Below are positions 23,360 through 32,899 of a stretch of DNA of 64,000 nt, piece by piece. Position 1 is the first letter of the stretch; each line of letters opens with the position of its first letter. A program made the position numbers and the translations under genes. Source of the DNA: Cryomorphaceae bacterium (GTDB lineage: Bacteria; Bacteroidota; Bacteroidia; Flavobacteriales; Flavobacteriaceae); assembly GCA_003331265.1 (NCBI GenBank), contig QOPV01000005.1:1-64000 (forward strand), given 5' to 3'. Under the pieces are notes generated by a model. That model worked only from the letters and a program-made list of their open reading frames with translations. It was not told the origin of the DNA and did no database searches.

Positions 23360-24556
23360 TTATTTTGATGGGAGACCTAAGATTCTTTTTGCGATTATAT
23401 TTAATTGAATTTCATGTGTTCCTCCTTCAATGGAATTTCCTTTTGTCCTACAGAAGAAACGAGCCTGCTTTCCATTTTCTGATTCTTCACTATTCCATTC
23501 AGAAGAATTAAAACCATTAATACTTAATCTCAACTCCTCTCTTTGAATATTCAACTCAGTTCCATAATATTTAAAGAAAGAAGAGGCGGCACCGGAATTA
23601 TTTCCAGATTTTTCTTCATCCATAGTTCTTTGTATAGTTAAATCAAATATTTCTTCATTCATTTCAAATTCTGAAATTTTTGATCTTAAAACTGTATCAG
23701 TTAAAATTCCATTAGTTTTTGAAATTTGATCAATAGCTTCTTTTCTAATAAATTCTTTTTTATCTGTTTCACCAACTCCACCAATCATTTGACGCTCGTG
23801 GGTAAGTAAGTACTTAGCAATTGTCCAACCGTCATTCAAAGTTCCAACTAAATTTTTCTTAGGAACTTTTACAGAATCTAAAAAAGTTTCACAAAATGGA
23901 GATTTTCCACTTATTAATTTAATAGGTCTTGTAGAAACACCCTCAGATGCCATATCAATTAATAAAAAACTAATCCCTGTATGTTTAGAACTGCTAGAAT
24001 CCGTTCTGACTAAACAAAAAATCCAATCAGCTTTTTCAGCATATGAAGTCCAAACTTTTGAACCAGTAACTAAAAAATGATCTCCTTTATCCTCTGCTTT
24101 TGTTTGAAGATTAGCTAAATCACTTCCAGCGTTTGGTTCACTGTAACCTTGACACCATCTGATTTTTCCTTCAACGATTTCAGGAAGATAATGAAGCTTT
24201 TGTTCTTCGGTTGCAAATTTTAACATTGCAGGTCCAAGCATAGAAATACCAAAATTATAATGAGGTTTTCTACATCCTAACCTACCCATTTCTTGATTAA
24301 GAATGTTGTTCTCTTCAGATGAAAGACCTCCTCCTCCATATTTAGCTTCCCAATATGGAACAATCCATTTCTTTTCAAGCATTCTATCAAACCATATTTT
24401 TTGATCATTACTACTAAATTCTCCATTTCTTCCTCCCCAATATAATTGTGAGGGATCTTTAGTAGGTTCTCTCATACTAAGAGGACAATTGTCCTCTAAC
24501 CATTTTCTAGTTTCCGTTCTAAAACTAGTTAAATCAACGTTCACTTTTGTTTCCAT
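23360..24556 (-). CDS. Acyl-CoA dehydrogenase (pair member, 398 aa)
   Basis: ACAD of the FadE-like type: RKWLEDNCPLSMREP, WIVPYWEAKYGGGGLS, the FAD-contact region CQGYSEPNAGSDLANLQT, KVWTSYAEKADW and a C-terminal domain ending SIEGGTHEIQLNIIAKRILG. The SIEGGT-E-QLN end is usual in members that act on large CoA esters. It is paired with 22229-23353 and transcribed just before it. It probably introduces an alpha,beta double bond that the crotonases or MaoC protein then hydrate. Confidence 0.88.
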   Translation of the reverse strand: METKVNVDLTSFRTETRKWLEDNCPLSMREPTKDPSQLYWGGRNGEFSSNDQKIWFDRMLEKKWIVPYWEAKYGGGGLSSEENNILNQEMGRLGCRKPHYNFGISMLGPAMLKFATEEQKLHYLPEIVEGKIRWCQGYSEPNAGSDLANLQTKAEDKGDHFLVTGSKVWTSYAEKADWIFCLVRTDSSSSKHTGISFLLIDMASEGVSTRPIKLISGKSPFCETFLDSVKVPKKNLVGTLNDGWTIAKYLLTHERQMIGGVGETDKKEFIRKEAIDQISKTNGILTDTVLRSKISEFEMNEEIFDLTIQRTMDEEKSGNNSGAASSFFKYYGTELNIQREELRLSINGFNSSEWNSEESENGKQARFFCRTKGNSIEGGTHEIQLNIIAKRILGLPSK

Positions 24557-24584
24557 TATTTATTTAATCTTTAAAATTATATTT

Positions 24585-25367
24585 TTATTTTCCTAAAAAT
24601 TTTGCGGGTCTCTTTTGAATAAAAGCAGTAACTCCTTCCTTTAAGTCATGACTATTAAAAGCAGCAACCTGTTCCTCTGCCTCAAAAGCAATTGTATCAC
24701 TTAAGTTATTATCCATTGAATACATCATATCAGCTTTTGCAATTCCAATTGCTAATGTTGGTCTAATAGAAAGTTCATGAGCCCATTTTATAGCATTTTT
24801 TAAAACTTCATCTTTTTCCACAATTTTATTTGTTAAACCTAGGTTTAAACACTCTTCTCCCAAGATTTTTTTACCACTTATAGCGATTTCTAAAGCTTTA
24901 CTATATCCAACCTGTCTAGCTAATAACCAACTTGCACCACCATCAGGTCCAAGACCAATATTAACGAAAGCATAAAGTATCGCACTTTCTTTGCTCATTA
25001 CTCTTAAATCACAAGCTAATGCAAATGCAGCCCCTACTCCTGCAGCAGTACCATTAATAGCTCCTATTATAGGTTTTTTTAAATTAAAAAAACGCTTCAT
25101 TAATGGTTGATATTGTTCGATTATATAATCTCTTCTCTGTTCTGGGGAAACTTCACCCCCAAAAACTGACATATCCGCCCCCGAACAAAAACCTTTACCA
25201 TTTCCGGTTAGAACGATGGCTCTTATATCTTTATCATTTTCAGCAATTGATAACGAATTATTAATTCCATCTACTAAATTCTGATTTACTGCATTATATC
25301 GTTCTGGTCTATTTAATGTAATTACTGCAATATTTTTTTCTTTTTCTAATAAAACTGCTTTTTCCAT
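24585..25367 (-). CDS. Enoyl-CoA hydratase/isomerase (crotonase, PaaG/PaaB-like)
   Basis: The 260-residue crotonase has the oxyanion loop GFCSGADMS and the motif GTAAGVGAAFALACDLR followed by GLGPDGGASWLLARQVG. The Glu usual in the GGG-x-E position is replaced by Ala/Phe, and the second acid is the Asp of PDGG, as in isomerase-type members such as PaaG. A double-bond isomerase role is therefore at least as likely as hydration. It lies 11 nt downstream of the MaoC gene and upstream of the ACAD pair. Confidence 0.83.
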   Translation of the reverse strand: MEKAVLLEKEKNIAVITLNRPERYNAVNQNLVDGINNSLSIAENDKDIRAIVLTGNGKGFCSGADMSVFGGEVSPEQRRDYIIEQYQPLMKRFFNLKKPIIGAINGTAAGVGAAFALACDLRVMSKESAILYAFVNIGLGPDGGASWLLARQVGYSKALEIAISGKKILGEECLNLGLTNKIVEKDEVLKNAIKWAHELSIRPTLAIGIAKADMMYSMDNNLSDTIAFEAEEQVAAFNSHDLKEGVTAFIQKRPAKFLGK

Positions 25368-25378
25368 ACTATTTATTT

Positions 25379-25855
25379 TTATTCGTATCCCATTGCTAAA
25401 GTTTCAGCAACACATACTGGTTTTTCTTGACCTTTAAGTTCAACAGTTATACCTAATTTATATTTTGCTCCACCTGGTTTAGATTCAAATTCTAATAAAG
25501 AAACTCTTCCTCTAACTAATCCCCCGGATGGAGTTGCGCTTGTAAATCTAACTCTATCTACTCCGTAATTAACTCCCATTTTCACACTCCCAATGGTAAC
25601 GGTATCATAAGAAAATCTAGAAGCTAAGGATAATATCATAAATCCATGAGCTATAGTAGTTTTATATGGTGATTCTTTAGCAGATTTTTCTGCATCAATG
25701 TGAATCCACTGTTCGTCTTCAGTAATTTTTGCAAATAAATTAATCTTTTCTTGATTAATTTCGACCCAATTACTTATTCCTAATTCTTTACCAACACTTT
25801 TACCCATTTCTTCTAAATTTTTAAAATGAGTTTTGTAAGCTTCTTTATTTTCCAT
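25379..25855 (-). CDS. MaoC-like (R)-enoyl-CoA hydratase
   Basis: The 158-residue single hot-dog domain carries the hydratase-2 signature: ITEDEQWIHIDAEKS with the Asp and His dyad, followed by TTIAHGFMILSLASRF. It adds water to trans-2-enoyl-CoA to give a 3R-hydroxyacyl-CoA. The partner SDR is immediately upstream at 25883 and may oxidise that product. Length is normal for one-domain MaoC proteins. Confidence 0.85.
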   Translation of the reverse strand: MENKEAYKTHFKNLEEMGKSVGKELGISNWVEINQEKINLFAKITEDEQWIHIDAEKSAKESPYKTTIAHGFMILSLASRFSYDTVTIGSVKMGVNYGVDRVRFTSATPSGGLVRGRVSLLEFESKPGGAKYKLGITVELKGQEKPVCVAETLAMGYE

Positions 25856-25882
25856 TGTTTATTTAATTTTTAAATTTAGTTA

Positions 25883-26623
25883 TTACATTGGCATTGCTCC
25901 TCCATTTGCGTGAAGAGTTATTCCACTAACAAAACCAGATTCTTTAGACGCTAAAAATAAATAAGCATGACCCATGTCCTCTGGAGTTCCTATCCTTCCC
26001 ACTGGAATCATTCTTATACCAGCTTTAATAACCTCCTCTGGCATACTATCTGACATTACTGATTTTACAAAGCCAGGGGCAACTGCATTTGCTGTAATTC
26101 CGTATTTACCAACTTCTTTACATAATGCACGTGTAAATCCTGAAATCCCTGCTTTAGTAGCGCAATAATTTGTTTGACCAAAAGCACCAGCGCTTCCATT
26201 AATTGAAGAAGCTGAAACTATTCTTCCGTATCCATTTTCTTTCATGTAAGGGATTACTGATTTAGTAACAATGAATAAAGATTTTAAATTAACATTAATT
26301 ACTGAATCCCATTCATCTTCAGACATTTTTAAAAAAGATCTATCTCTTATAATTCCTGCATTATTAATTAATATCTCTATTTTACCATATTTTTCAATAA
26401 TTTCACTAATTGCAGTATCGACTGACTCTTGTGAAGTTACATCTACATTTTGATAAAATATTTTACCTCCTGCTTTAGATATCCTCTCAACTGTTTCAGT
26501 TCCATCTAAAACATCCCACAAAGCTACTATCGCTCCTTCACTACAAAAAACTTCACAAATACCTTCTCCAATTCCTCTGGCTCCTCCAGTTACAATTGCT
26601 ACTTGACCTTCTAATCTTTTCAT
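25883..26623 (-). CDS. Short-chain dehydrogenase (FabG/PhaB-like)
   Basis: The 246-residue classical SDR has cofactor motif TGGARGIGEG, NNAG, the catalytic Ser in VSASSINGSAGAFGQ and the YCATK motif, and ends in the typical FVSGITLHANGGAM. It is closest in pattern to 3-oxoacyl reductases working on 3-hydroxyacyl-CoA. Set between a MaoC hydratase and a thiolase, it most likely oxidises the 3-hydroxyacyl-CoA before thiolysis. Confidence 0.87.
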   Translation of the reverse strand: MKRLEGQVAIVTGGARGIGEGICEVFCSEGAIVALWDVLDGTETVERISKAGGKIFYQNVDVTSQESVDTAISEIIEKYGKIEILINNAGIIRDRSFLKMSEDEWDSVINVNLKSLFIVTKSVIPYMKENGYGRIVSASSINGSAGAFGQTNYCATKAGISGFTRALCKEVGKYGITANAVAPGFVKSVMSDSMPEEVIKAGIRMIPVGRIGTPEDMGHAYLFLASKESGFVSGITLHANGGAMPM

Positions 26624-26671
26624 TTTTTTAATTTAAGTTATTATTTATTATTTCAATACTTAATTTTTTAT

Positions 26672-27853
26672 TTATATAACTTCAAATAAACCTGCAGCTC
26701 CCATTCCGCCTCCAACACACATTGTCGAAACAACATATTTTACTCCTCTTCTTTTACCTTCAATAAGGGCATGAGCAACCATTCTAGAACCACTCATCCC
26801 ATAAGGATGACCTACTGAAATTGAACCTCCATTTACATTTAGTAATTCATTAGGAATATCTAAAACATCTCTGCAATAAATAACTTGGACAGCGAATGCC
26901 TCATTTAATTCCCATAATCCAATATCACTCATTTTTAAACCATTTTGCTTTAAAAGTTTAGGAACAGCATAAACCGGACCTATACCCATTTCATCAGGCT
27001 CACAACCAGCTACAGCTATCCCCCTATATATTCCCAGTGGTGTTACATTATGTTTGGCAGCAACATTTGATTCCATTAAAACACAAGCCGAGGCACCATC
27101 TGAAAATTGGCTAGCATTTCCAGCAGTAATTGAACCTCCCTCAACAACAGGCTTTAATGATTTTAAACCTTCAATTGAGGTTGATGGTCTATTGCATTCG
27201 TCTTTGGAAAGTGTTTTATCGACAAATGAGACTTCTTTTGATTCTTTATCGATAACAGCCATTGAGGTAGTAACCGAAATAATTTCATCAACAAACTTCC
27301 CTTCCTTTTGACCTTTAGCCGTTCTTAATTGGCTCTGTAAAGCATATTGATCTTGATCTTCTCTTGATATTTTATATCTATTAGCTACAACTTCTGCTGT
27401 TTGGAGCATAGGCATATAAATATGATTGTGCTTAGCAACCAATTTTTTATCTACATATCTATCGAGGTTCATTTTTTTAGTTTGAACTAAACTTATAGAA
27501 TCTAAACCGCCTCCAACAACAACATCCATTCCGTCACTAATAATTTGTTTAGCAGCAGTTGCAATTGCCATCATACCAGATGAACATTGCCTGTCAAGAC
27601 TCATCCCACTAACTGTTACAGGGAGACCTGCTGCTAAAGCGGCATTTCTAGCAATATTAGCATGTGTAGTACCTTGTTGAAGTGCTGCGCCCATAATTAC
27701 ATCGTCTACTTTACTTGGATCAACACCTGATCTTTTTACAGCTTCCTCAATAGACCATCCAGCCATAGTTGGTGCTGTAGTGTTATTAAAGGTTCCTCGA
27801 TATGATTTTCCAAGTGGAGTTCTAGCGGTTGAAACTATTAACGCATCTCTCAT
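26672..27853 (-). CDS. Acyl-CoA thiolase (acetyl-CoA acyltransferase)
   Basis: The 393-residue thiolase has all four catalytic motifs: the nucleophile Cys in [10 protein letters not shown] (about 89), NEAFAVQ, the His in [10 protein letters not shown], and the second Cys in [15 protein letters not shown]. It cleaves 3-oxoacyl-CoA with CoA in the last step of a beta-oxidation round. It starts 2 nt from the stop of the upstream MDR gene, indicating one transcript. Substrate size cannot be read. Confidence 0.9.
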   Translation of the reverse strand: MRDALIVSTARTPLGKSYRGTFNNTTAPTMAGWSIEEAVKRSGVDPSKVDDVIMGAALQQGTTHANIARNAALAAGLPVTVSGMSLDRQCSSGMMAIATAAKQIISDGMDVVVGGGLDSISLVQTKKMNLDRYVDKKLVAKHNHIYMPMLQTAEVVANRYKISREDQDQYALQSQLRTAKGQKEGKFVDEIISVTTSMAVIDKESKEVSFVDKTLSKDECNRPSTSIEGLKSLKPVVEGGSITAGNASQFSDGASACVLMESNVAAKHNVTPLGIYRGIAVAGCEPDEMGIGPVYAVPKLLKQNGLKMSDIGLWELNEAFAVQVIYCRDVLDIPNELLNVNGGSISVGHPYGMSGSRMVAHALIEGKRRGVKYVVSTMCVGGGMGAAGLFEVI

Positions 27854-27855
27854 AA

Positions 27856-28854
27856 TTATAATTTTAAAATTAATTTACCTTTTTTATCTCCATTAAATAA
27901 TTTTTTAAAAATTTCATAAAAATTTTCAATTCCCGAATAAATATCCTCTTTTGATTTTAATTTATCTTGTTCGATCCAAATTTTCATTTGATCAACCGCC
28001 AAGGCATATTTGTTTGAATAATCAAATACTACCATACCTGACATTGTAGCTCTGTTAACTAGTAAAGAAAGATAATTCTTTGGACCTTTTACTGCTGTCT
28101 CGTTGTATTGAGAGATTGCTCCACAAACTACAATTCTAGCATTTTTATTTATAAAAATCAGAGCTGCATCTAAAATATCTCCTCCAACATTATCAAAATA
28201 AACATCTATTCCATTTGGGCATTCCCTTTTAATTCCTCTTGTTACACTTTCATTTTTGTAATCAATACAACCATCAAATCCCAAATCATTAATAACATAA
28301 TCACATTTGTTTTTTCCTCCTGCGATTCCAATAACTTTACATCCTTTTATTTTGGCTATTTGTCCCACAATACTACCTACAGCACCAGCTGCTGCTGAAA
28401 CTAAAACAGTATCACCTTTTTTAATTTTTCCGACTTCTAAAATTCCAAAATATGCTGTCATTCCAGGCATACCTAAGGTTCCTATAAATACTGGTAAATC
28501 TAAATTTCCAGGATTTATTTTAAAAAACCCTTTTCCATTATTTATTGAGTATTGTTGAACTCCTGCCCAACCAGAAACGATATCACCTTTGGAAAATTTA
28601 GAATTTTTTGATTCTAAAACCTTACCAATCGAACCTGCTCTCATAACTTCTCCAATCTTAACAGGCTCTATGTAGGATCTGGTTTCATTTAACCATCCCC
28701 TCATTGCTGGATCAAAAGAAATATAATGGTTTTGAATTAAAATTTCATTTTCATTTAACGGAGGTAAAGTTTCTTCATCAAGTTTCCAAGTATCTTCACT
28801 AGGAAATCCTAACGGTCTCTTCATTAGTCTAATAAGTTTATTTTTTATTTTCAT
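27856..28854 (-). CDS. MDR-family NADP-dependent enone/alkenal reductase (CurA-like)
   Basis: The 332-residue protein belongs to the medium-chain reductase group of leukotriene B4 dehydrogenase / prostaglandin reductase / CurA. It shows [14 protein letters not shown], the cofactor region [31 protein letters not shown] and CGAISQYN. It lacks the zinc ligands of alcohol dehydrogenases. Members reduce C=C next to a ketone or aldehyde with NADPH. That is relevant because the divergent operon carries a ketone-acting monooxygenase. It is the first gene after the 20-bp palindrome at 28878. Confidence 0.85.
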   Translation of the reverse strand: MKIKNKLIRLMKRPLGFPSEDTWKLDEETLPPLNENEILIQNHYISFDPAMRGWLNETRSYIEPVKIGEVMRAGSIGKVLESKNSKFSKGDIVSGWAGVQQYSINNGKGFFKINPGNLDLPVFIGTLGMPGMTAYFGILEVGKIKKGDTVLVSAAAGAVGSIVGQIAKIKGCKVIGIAGGKNKCDYVINDLGFDGCIDYKNESVTRGIKRECPNGIDVYFDNVGGDILDAALIFINKNARIVVCGAISQYNETAVKGPKNYLSLLVNRATMSGMVVFDYSNKYALAVDQMKIWIEQDKLKSKEDIYSGIENFYEIFKKLFNGDKKGKLILKL

Positions 28855-28877
28855 AATTCATTCAAAAGTATTAATAT

Positions 28878-28897
28878 TTACTATGCATGCATAGTAA
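28878..28897. promoter_or_regulatory. Perfect 20-bp palindrome before MDR gene (probable operator)
   Basis: The sequence TTACTATGCATGCATAGTAA is its own reverse complement. It lies in the 62-bp gap between the crotonase gene ending at 28917 and the MDR start at 28854, centred about 34 nt before that ATG. Uninterrupted palindromes of this size are typical TetR-family operator sites. A TAnnTTTG-like match (28863-28870, minus strand) lies between it and the ATG, but it is too close to the start codon to be trusted as a promoter. Confidence 0.55.
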
Positions 28898-28916
28898 TTT
28901 AGCAAAATAAAATTTA

Positions 28917-29729
28917 TTAATTCCATTTTGGTCTTCTTTTTTCTTTGAAAGCTTTTATTCCTTCAACAGCATCATCTGATTTCAAAACCTTTTCTAGCAT
29001 TTTTGATAAATATTCGTGATTCAATTCACTAGAATTAATCTTGTCTGAAGCTTCTAAGCCTAATTTAATTGCAATTGGAGAATTAGATGTCACTTCATTT
29101 AACCATTTGGAAACGAATGATTCAATTTCACCTTGATTTACTATTTTAGAAACCAAACCCCATTTTTTAGCTTTTTTAACATCTAAATTATAGCCTCTTA
29201 TACACCAATCAATAACATTTCTAACAGACATAACTTTCGATAAAGATTCCATGACCTGCATAGGAAAAATACCTCTCTTTACTTCAGGCAAACCAAATTT
29301 AATACCATCAACAGAAACAACATAATTACAACCTGCAATCAACAAAAAACCTCCTGCATAAACATCACCCTCTAATTGACATATTTTTGGCTTATATAAC
29401 TTATTAAATATTTCACTGATTAAAATTTTTGAACTAGGTTTCGGAACAGTTGAATTGTTTTTTTCTACATTACCTGAAACTGCTTTCAAATCTAATCCAG
29501 AGCAAAATACATCTCCGTTAGCTTTCAGCACTAATGCTCTTAAATTGTTGTTTAAAGAGACATACTGAAAAACAAATGCTATTTCATTAATCATCTGAGG
29601 ATGGAGAGCGTTTTTTTTGTTTGGACGATTTAAAATGACATTAATAACATAATCCTTTTCATTCCATTGGATAAAATCAAATTTGAATGATTTTATTTTT
29701 TTTACATCTTTTTCCTTAAAATAATTCAT
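28917..29729 (-). CDS. Crotonase, methylglutaconyl/isohexenylglutaconyl-CoA hydratase-like
   Basis: The 270-residue product has the crotonase start (INVILNRPNKKNALHPQMI), oxyanion loop VFCSGLDLKAVSG and FGLPEVKRGIFP with the second acid Glu. In the first acid position (GGG-x-E) it reads AGGFLLIAGC, so that Glu is Leu. It lies 7 nt after an acyl-CoA carboxylase beta gene, as hydratases acting on carboxylated branched CoA esters often do (leucine or Atu terpene routes). The true start is the ATG at 29727-29729; a longer frame would overlap the carboxylase. Confidence 0.78.
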   Translation of the reverse strand: MNYFKEKDVKKIKSFKFDFIQWNEKDYVINVILNRPNKKNALHPQMINEIAFVFQYVSLNNNLRALVLKANGDVFCSGLDLKAVSGNVEKNNSTVPKPSSKILISEIFNKLYKPKICQLEGDVYAGGFLLIAGCNYVVSVDGIKFGLPEVKRGIFPMQVMESLSKVMSVRNVIDWCIRGYNLDVKKAKKWGLVSKIVNQGEIESFVSKWLNEVTSNSPIAIKLGLEASDKINSSELNHEYLSKMLEKVLKSDDAVEGIKAFKEKRRPKWN

Positions 29730-29736
29730 AACAAAA

Positions 29737-31335
29737 TTATAATCGAAAAATTCCAAAAGAATTCGTTCCTTTAATTTCGGAGGAATAAACTGCCGCCAAT
29801 GCCAATGATAAATATTTTCTAGTTTCTGTAGGGTCAATAACTCCATCATCCCAAACCTCAGAAGTTATATGCCACACACTAGCTCTTTTATCAGCATCTT
29901 CAGCTAACGCTTGTTTTTCTTTTTTTAGTTTATTTTCATCAATAACTTTATTTGAAGATTTCGCTGCATTTCTTTTTATTATTTCCATAACTCCAGAAAG
30001 TTGATCTGCTCCCATAACACCAGATTTTACATTTGGATAAGAAAATAAAAATCTTGGTTCAAATGATCGTCCACACATAGCATAATTTCCAGCACCATAA
30101 GAGTTTCCTACTTGAAGACTAATGTGAGGAACTGTACTTCCAGATACCGCGTGTATTAACTGAGATCCAGAGTTAATCATTCCATTTTGCTCATATCTTT
30201 TACCAACCATAAACCCTGTAGTGTTATGAATAAATAATAAGGGTGTATTTGATTTATTTGCTAATTGAATGAAGTGAGTAGCTTTTCGGGCTGACTCAAT
30301 AAAAATAACACCATTATTCGCTATAATACCTACTGGATAACCATTTATTTTTGTCCAACAACAAAACATTGTTCTGCCATAATTTTCTTTAAATTCGACA
30401 AAATCAGAATTATCAATAAATCTTTTAACTAAATCTTTAATATCAAAAGGTTTTTTGAGATTAGAAGAAACAATACCTAAAATTTCTTTAGGATCAAATT
30501 TTGGTGCAGATGCTCCTTTTTCAAAATTATTTTCAGTGGGATTCTTAATTTTTTTAATTAATTTTTTTGCAAAATCTAAAGCCTCTTTTTCATTTTTTGC
30601 TAAAAAATCTGAAACTCCAGAAATACTACTGTGCATTTGAGCCCCTCCCAACTCTTCATCAGTAGAATCTTCATTAGTTGCCATTTTAACAAGCGGAGGG
30701 CCAGCTAAAAATACCTTTGCGGCATTTTTTTGAAATATTGAATAATCGGACATCCCTGGAACATATGCTCCACCTGCTGTAGCGCTTCCAAAAACTACAG
30801 AAATTGTTGGAATACCCTCTTTCGATCTTCTAGACATTTCCATAAAAAATTTACCATAATTATTAAAAACCCTATCTTGATCAGGCAAGTTTGCTCCCCC
30901 ACTTTCGACCAAATTAATAGTCAGTAATTTATTCTCTTTCGCGATTTGTGATAGCCTTAAATTTTTCAAGCTTGTAGCATAATCGACAGCACCAGCTTTT
31001 CTTGTTGCAACATTTGCGTTAATTAAACAAAGAACATTTGAAACATATCCCAATACCACAACAGTAGTTCCACCAGCACCAAAACCCTTTTCATGTTTTA
31101 GCCCAGCAAGAGGCATCAATTCTATATATGGTTTTTTCTTATCAAGTAATAAATCTATTTTTTCTCTAGCAAGTAGTTTTTTTCTAGTTCTTGACCTTTT
31201 TATTTGGGCTTCACTACCCTCTTGTTTTGATAATTTGTAATATGAATTAAGTTCTTTTAATAATTTTTTCATTGAAATTTCATTTTCAATAAAATTTGAA
31301 CTTAATACATCCACACTAGGTTTTCGAACTTTCAT
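29737..31335 (-). CDS. Acyl-CoA carboxylase beta subunit (MCC/GCC-type carboxyltransferase)
   Basis: The 532-residue carboxyltransferase has LLAREKIDLLLD, the N-terminal oxyanion region GSATAGGAYVPGMSDYSI, ATNEDSTDEELGGAQMH, and the C-terminal HNTTGFMVGKRYEQNGMI, SYGAGNYAMCGRSF and the VMGADQLSGVMEI stretch. The pattern fits methylcrotonyl-CoA or geranyl-CoA carboxylase beta subunits, which carboxylate branched 3-methyl-2-enoyl-CoA using biotin from an alpha subunit. No biotin carboxylase or biotin carrier gene is in the window. It is the first gene of the minus arm and is divergent from the transporter at 31466. Confidence 0.85.
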   Translation of the reverse strand: MKVRKPSVDVLSSNFIENEISMKKLLKELNSYYKLSKQEGSEAQIKRSRTRKKLLAREKIDLLLDKKKPYIELMPLAGLKHEKGFGAGGTTVVVLGYVSNVLCLINANVATRKAGAVDYATSLKNLRLSQIAKENKLLTINLVESGGANLPDQDRVFNNYGKFFMEMSRRSKEGIPTISVVFGSATAGGAYVPGMSDYSIFQKNAAKVFLAGPPLVKMATNEDSTDEELGGAQMHSSISGVSDFLAKNEKEALDFAKKLIKKIKNPTENNFEKGASAPKFDPKEILGIVSSNLKKPFDIKDLVKRFIDNSDFVEFKENYGRTMFCCWTKINGYPVGIIANNGVIFIESARKATHFIQLANKSNTPLLFIHNTTGFMVGKRYEQNGMINSGSQLIHAVSGSTVPHISLQVGNSYGAGNYAMCGRSFEPRFLFSYPNVKSGVMGADQLSGVMEIIKRNAAKSSNKVIDENKLKKEKQALAEDADKRASVWHITSEVWDDGVIDPTETRKYLSLALAAVYSSEIKGTNSFGIFRL

Positions 31336-31465
31336 TTAACAATCGTTTATTTATAAAATTGAAAAATGTAAATTTAATGAAAAATATATTGCTTATTAAT
31401 TTTTACACATCAACTTAAATTTAAAAATTTTACTCTAATTATATTAAAAGAACAATTTTACAATA

Positions 31466-32872
31466 ATGAGTTTAGATTCTAAAACAAAATTTTTTTACGG
31501 ACTTGGATTTATTTCTGTCGGAATTAAAGACATTTTATATGCCATTTTTGTGTTCTTTTATTTTAGTCAAATCCTAGGACTAGACCAAGCCTACACAGGT
31601 TTAGCAACTCTAATTGCTATTTTATTTGATGCTGTTTCTGATCCAATTATTGGAACTATTTCCGATAATTATAATTCAAAAAAATGGGGACGAAGACATC
31701 CTCTAATGTTTATGTCAGCGATTCCTCTTGGAATATCAACCTACCTTTTATTTACACCAATTAGTGGACTAAACCAATTACAATTATTTTTGTGGATGAC
31801 TATTTTTTCAATTTTAATAAGATTTTTTTTAACACTTTTTTTAGTTCCGGGAATGTCACTTGGAGCAGAACTAAGCTCTGATTACAATGAAAGAACCGTT
31901 ATCACTAGTTATCGTATAATGTTTACTACATTAATTTCACCGTTTGTATCGTTGTTTGGTTTAATTTACTTTTTCATTCCAAAAGAGGGAATGTCAACTG
32001 GATTGTTAAATAGTGATGCTTATCCAAAATTTGCAATGTTTTGTTCTCTTATTATGGTAATTTCGATTCTGTTGAGTGTTTATGGAACAAAACATACGAT
32101 ACCCAAATTACCTAAAATTAATAAAAAAGAATCCATTAATTCATTATTGAAAAATATTCGAATTGCCGTAAAGATGAAATCGTTTAAATCTGTTGTTTTG
32201 TTTACTATGATGGTTTACGTCGCCTTTGGAATTGGAAATTCAATGACAACATATTTTTTATCTTATTTTTTTGAACTTAATCAAAACGAAATAGCCGTTA
32301 TTATTTTTTCAGGTGGAATTGCTGGTCTAATTTCTTTGTATACTGCTCCCAAAATGGGTGAAAAATTTGATAAAAAAACAGGTGTAATCATTAGTACTAT
32401 ACTTTTTGGATTTTTCATGTCTAGTCCATATAATTTTAGATTATTAGGTTTTTTTCCAGAAAACGGCTCTTCAAATTTACTTTTAATATATATGTTACTA
32501 TCAACTATTGGATTTACTTTTTTGTGGACTTCAATGAGTCTTGCCTATTCAATGATGGCAGACGTTGTAGATGAATACGAATCATTAACTAAACAAAGGC
32601 ACGAGGGCTTATTTTTTTCGACAATGTCATTTGCTTATAAATTAACAGTAGGATTTGGATATTTTTTTGCAGGAATTCTTCTGAAATTAATTTCATTTCC
32701 AACACAAACTGACTTACAAGATATTCCAAATGAAATTATATTAAAACTTGGAATAATTGGAGGGCCACTTTTAATGTTTATTTATTTTTTTTCAGTTTTA
32801 TTTATTTTGAAATATCCAATAACAAAAGAAAAACATAATGAAATTAGACAAAAAATCAAAAAAATAAAATGA
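31466..32872 (+). CDS. GPH/MFS-type transporter, 12 spans
   Basis: The 468-residue membrane transporter is of the glycoside-pentoside-hexuronide (GPH) superfamily. Its hallmark is the DPIIGTISDNYNSKKWGRRHPLMF loop between spans 2 and 3 (here around residues 57-80), with a matching SMMADVVDEYESLTKQRHEGLFF motif in the second half. GPH members use Na+ or H+ symport for sugars, but close relatives occur in lipid and steroid catabolic clusters. It is placed at the head of the BVMO operon, so uptake of the cluster substrate or a breakdown product is inferred. Confidence 0.82.
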   Translation: MSLDSKTKFFYGLGFISVGIKDILYAIFVFFYFSQILGLDQAYTGLATLIAILFDAVSDPIIGTISDNYNSKKWGRRHPLMFMSAIPLGISTYLLFTPISGLNQLQLFLWMTIFSILIRFFLTLFLVPGMSLGAELSSDYNERTVITSYRIMFTTLISPFVSLFGLIYFFIPKEGMSTGLLNSDAYPKFAMFCSLIMVISILLSVYGTKHTIPKLPKINKKESINSLLKNIRIAVKMKSFKSVVLFTMMVYVAFGIGNSMTTYFLSYFFELNQNEIAVIIFSGGIAGLISLYTAPKMGEKFDKKTGVIISTILFGFFMSSPYNFRLLGFFPENGSSNLLLIYMLLSTIGFTFLWTSMSLAYSMMADVVDEYESLTKQRHEGLFFSTMSFAYKLTVGFGYFFAGILLKLISFPTQTDLQDIPNEIILKLGIIGGPLLMFIYFFSVLFILKYPITKEKHNEIRQKIKKIK

Positions 32873-32899
32873 AGTTCAAAATACATATTTATTAAAATT

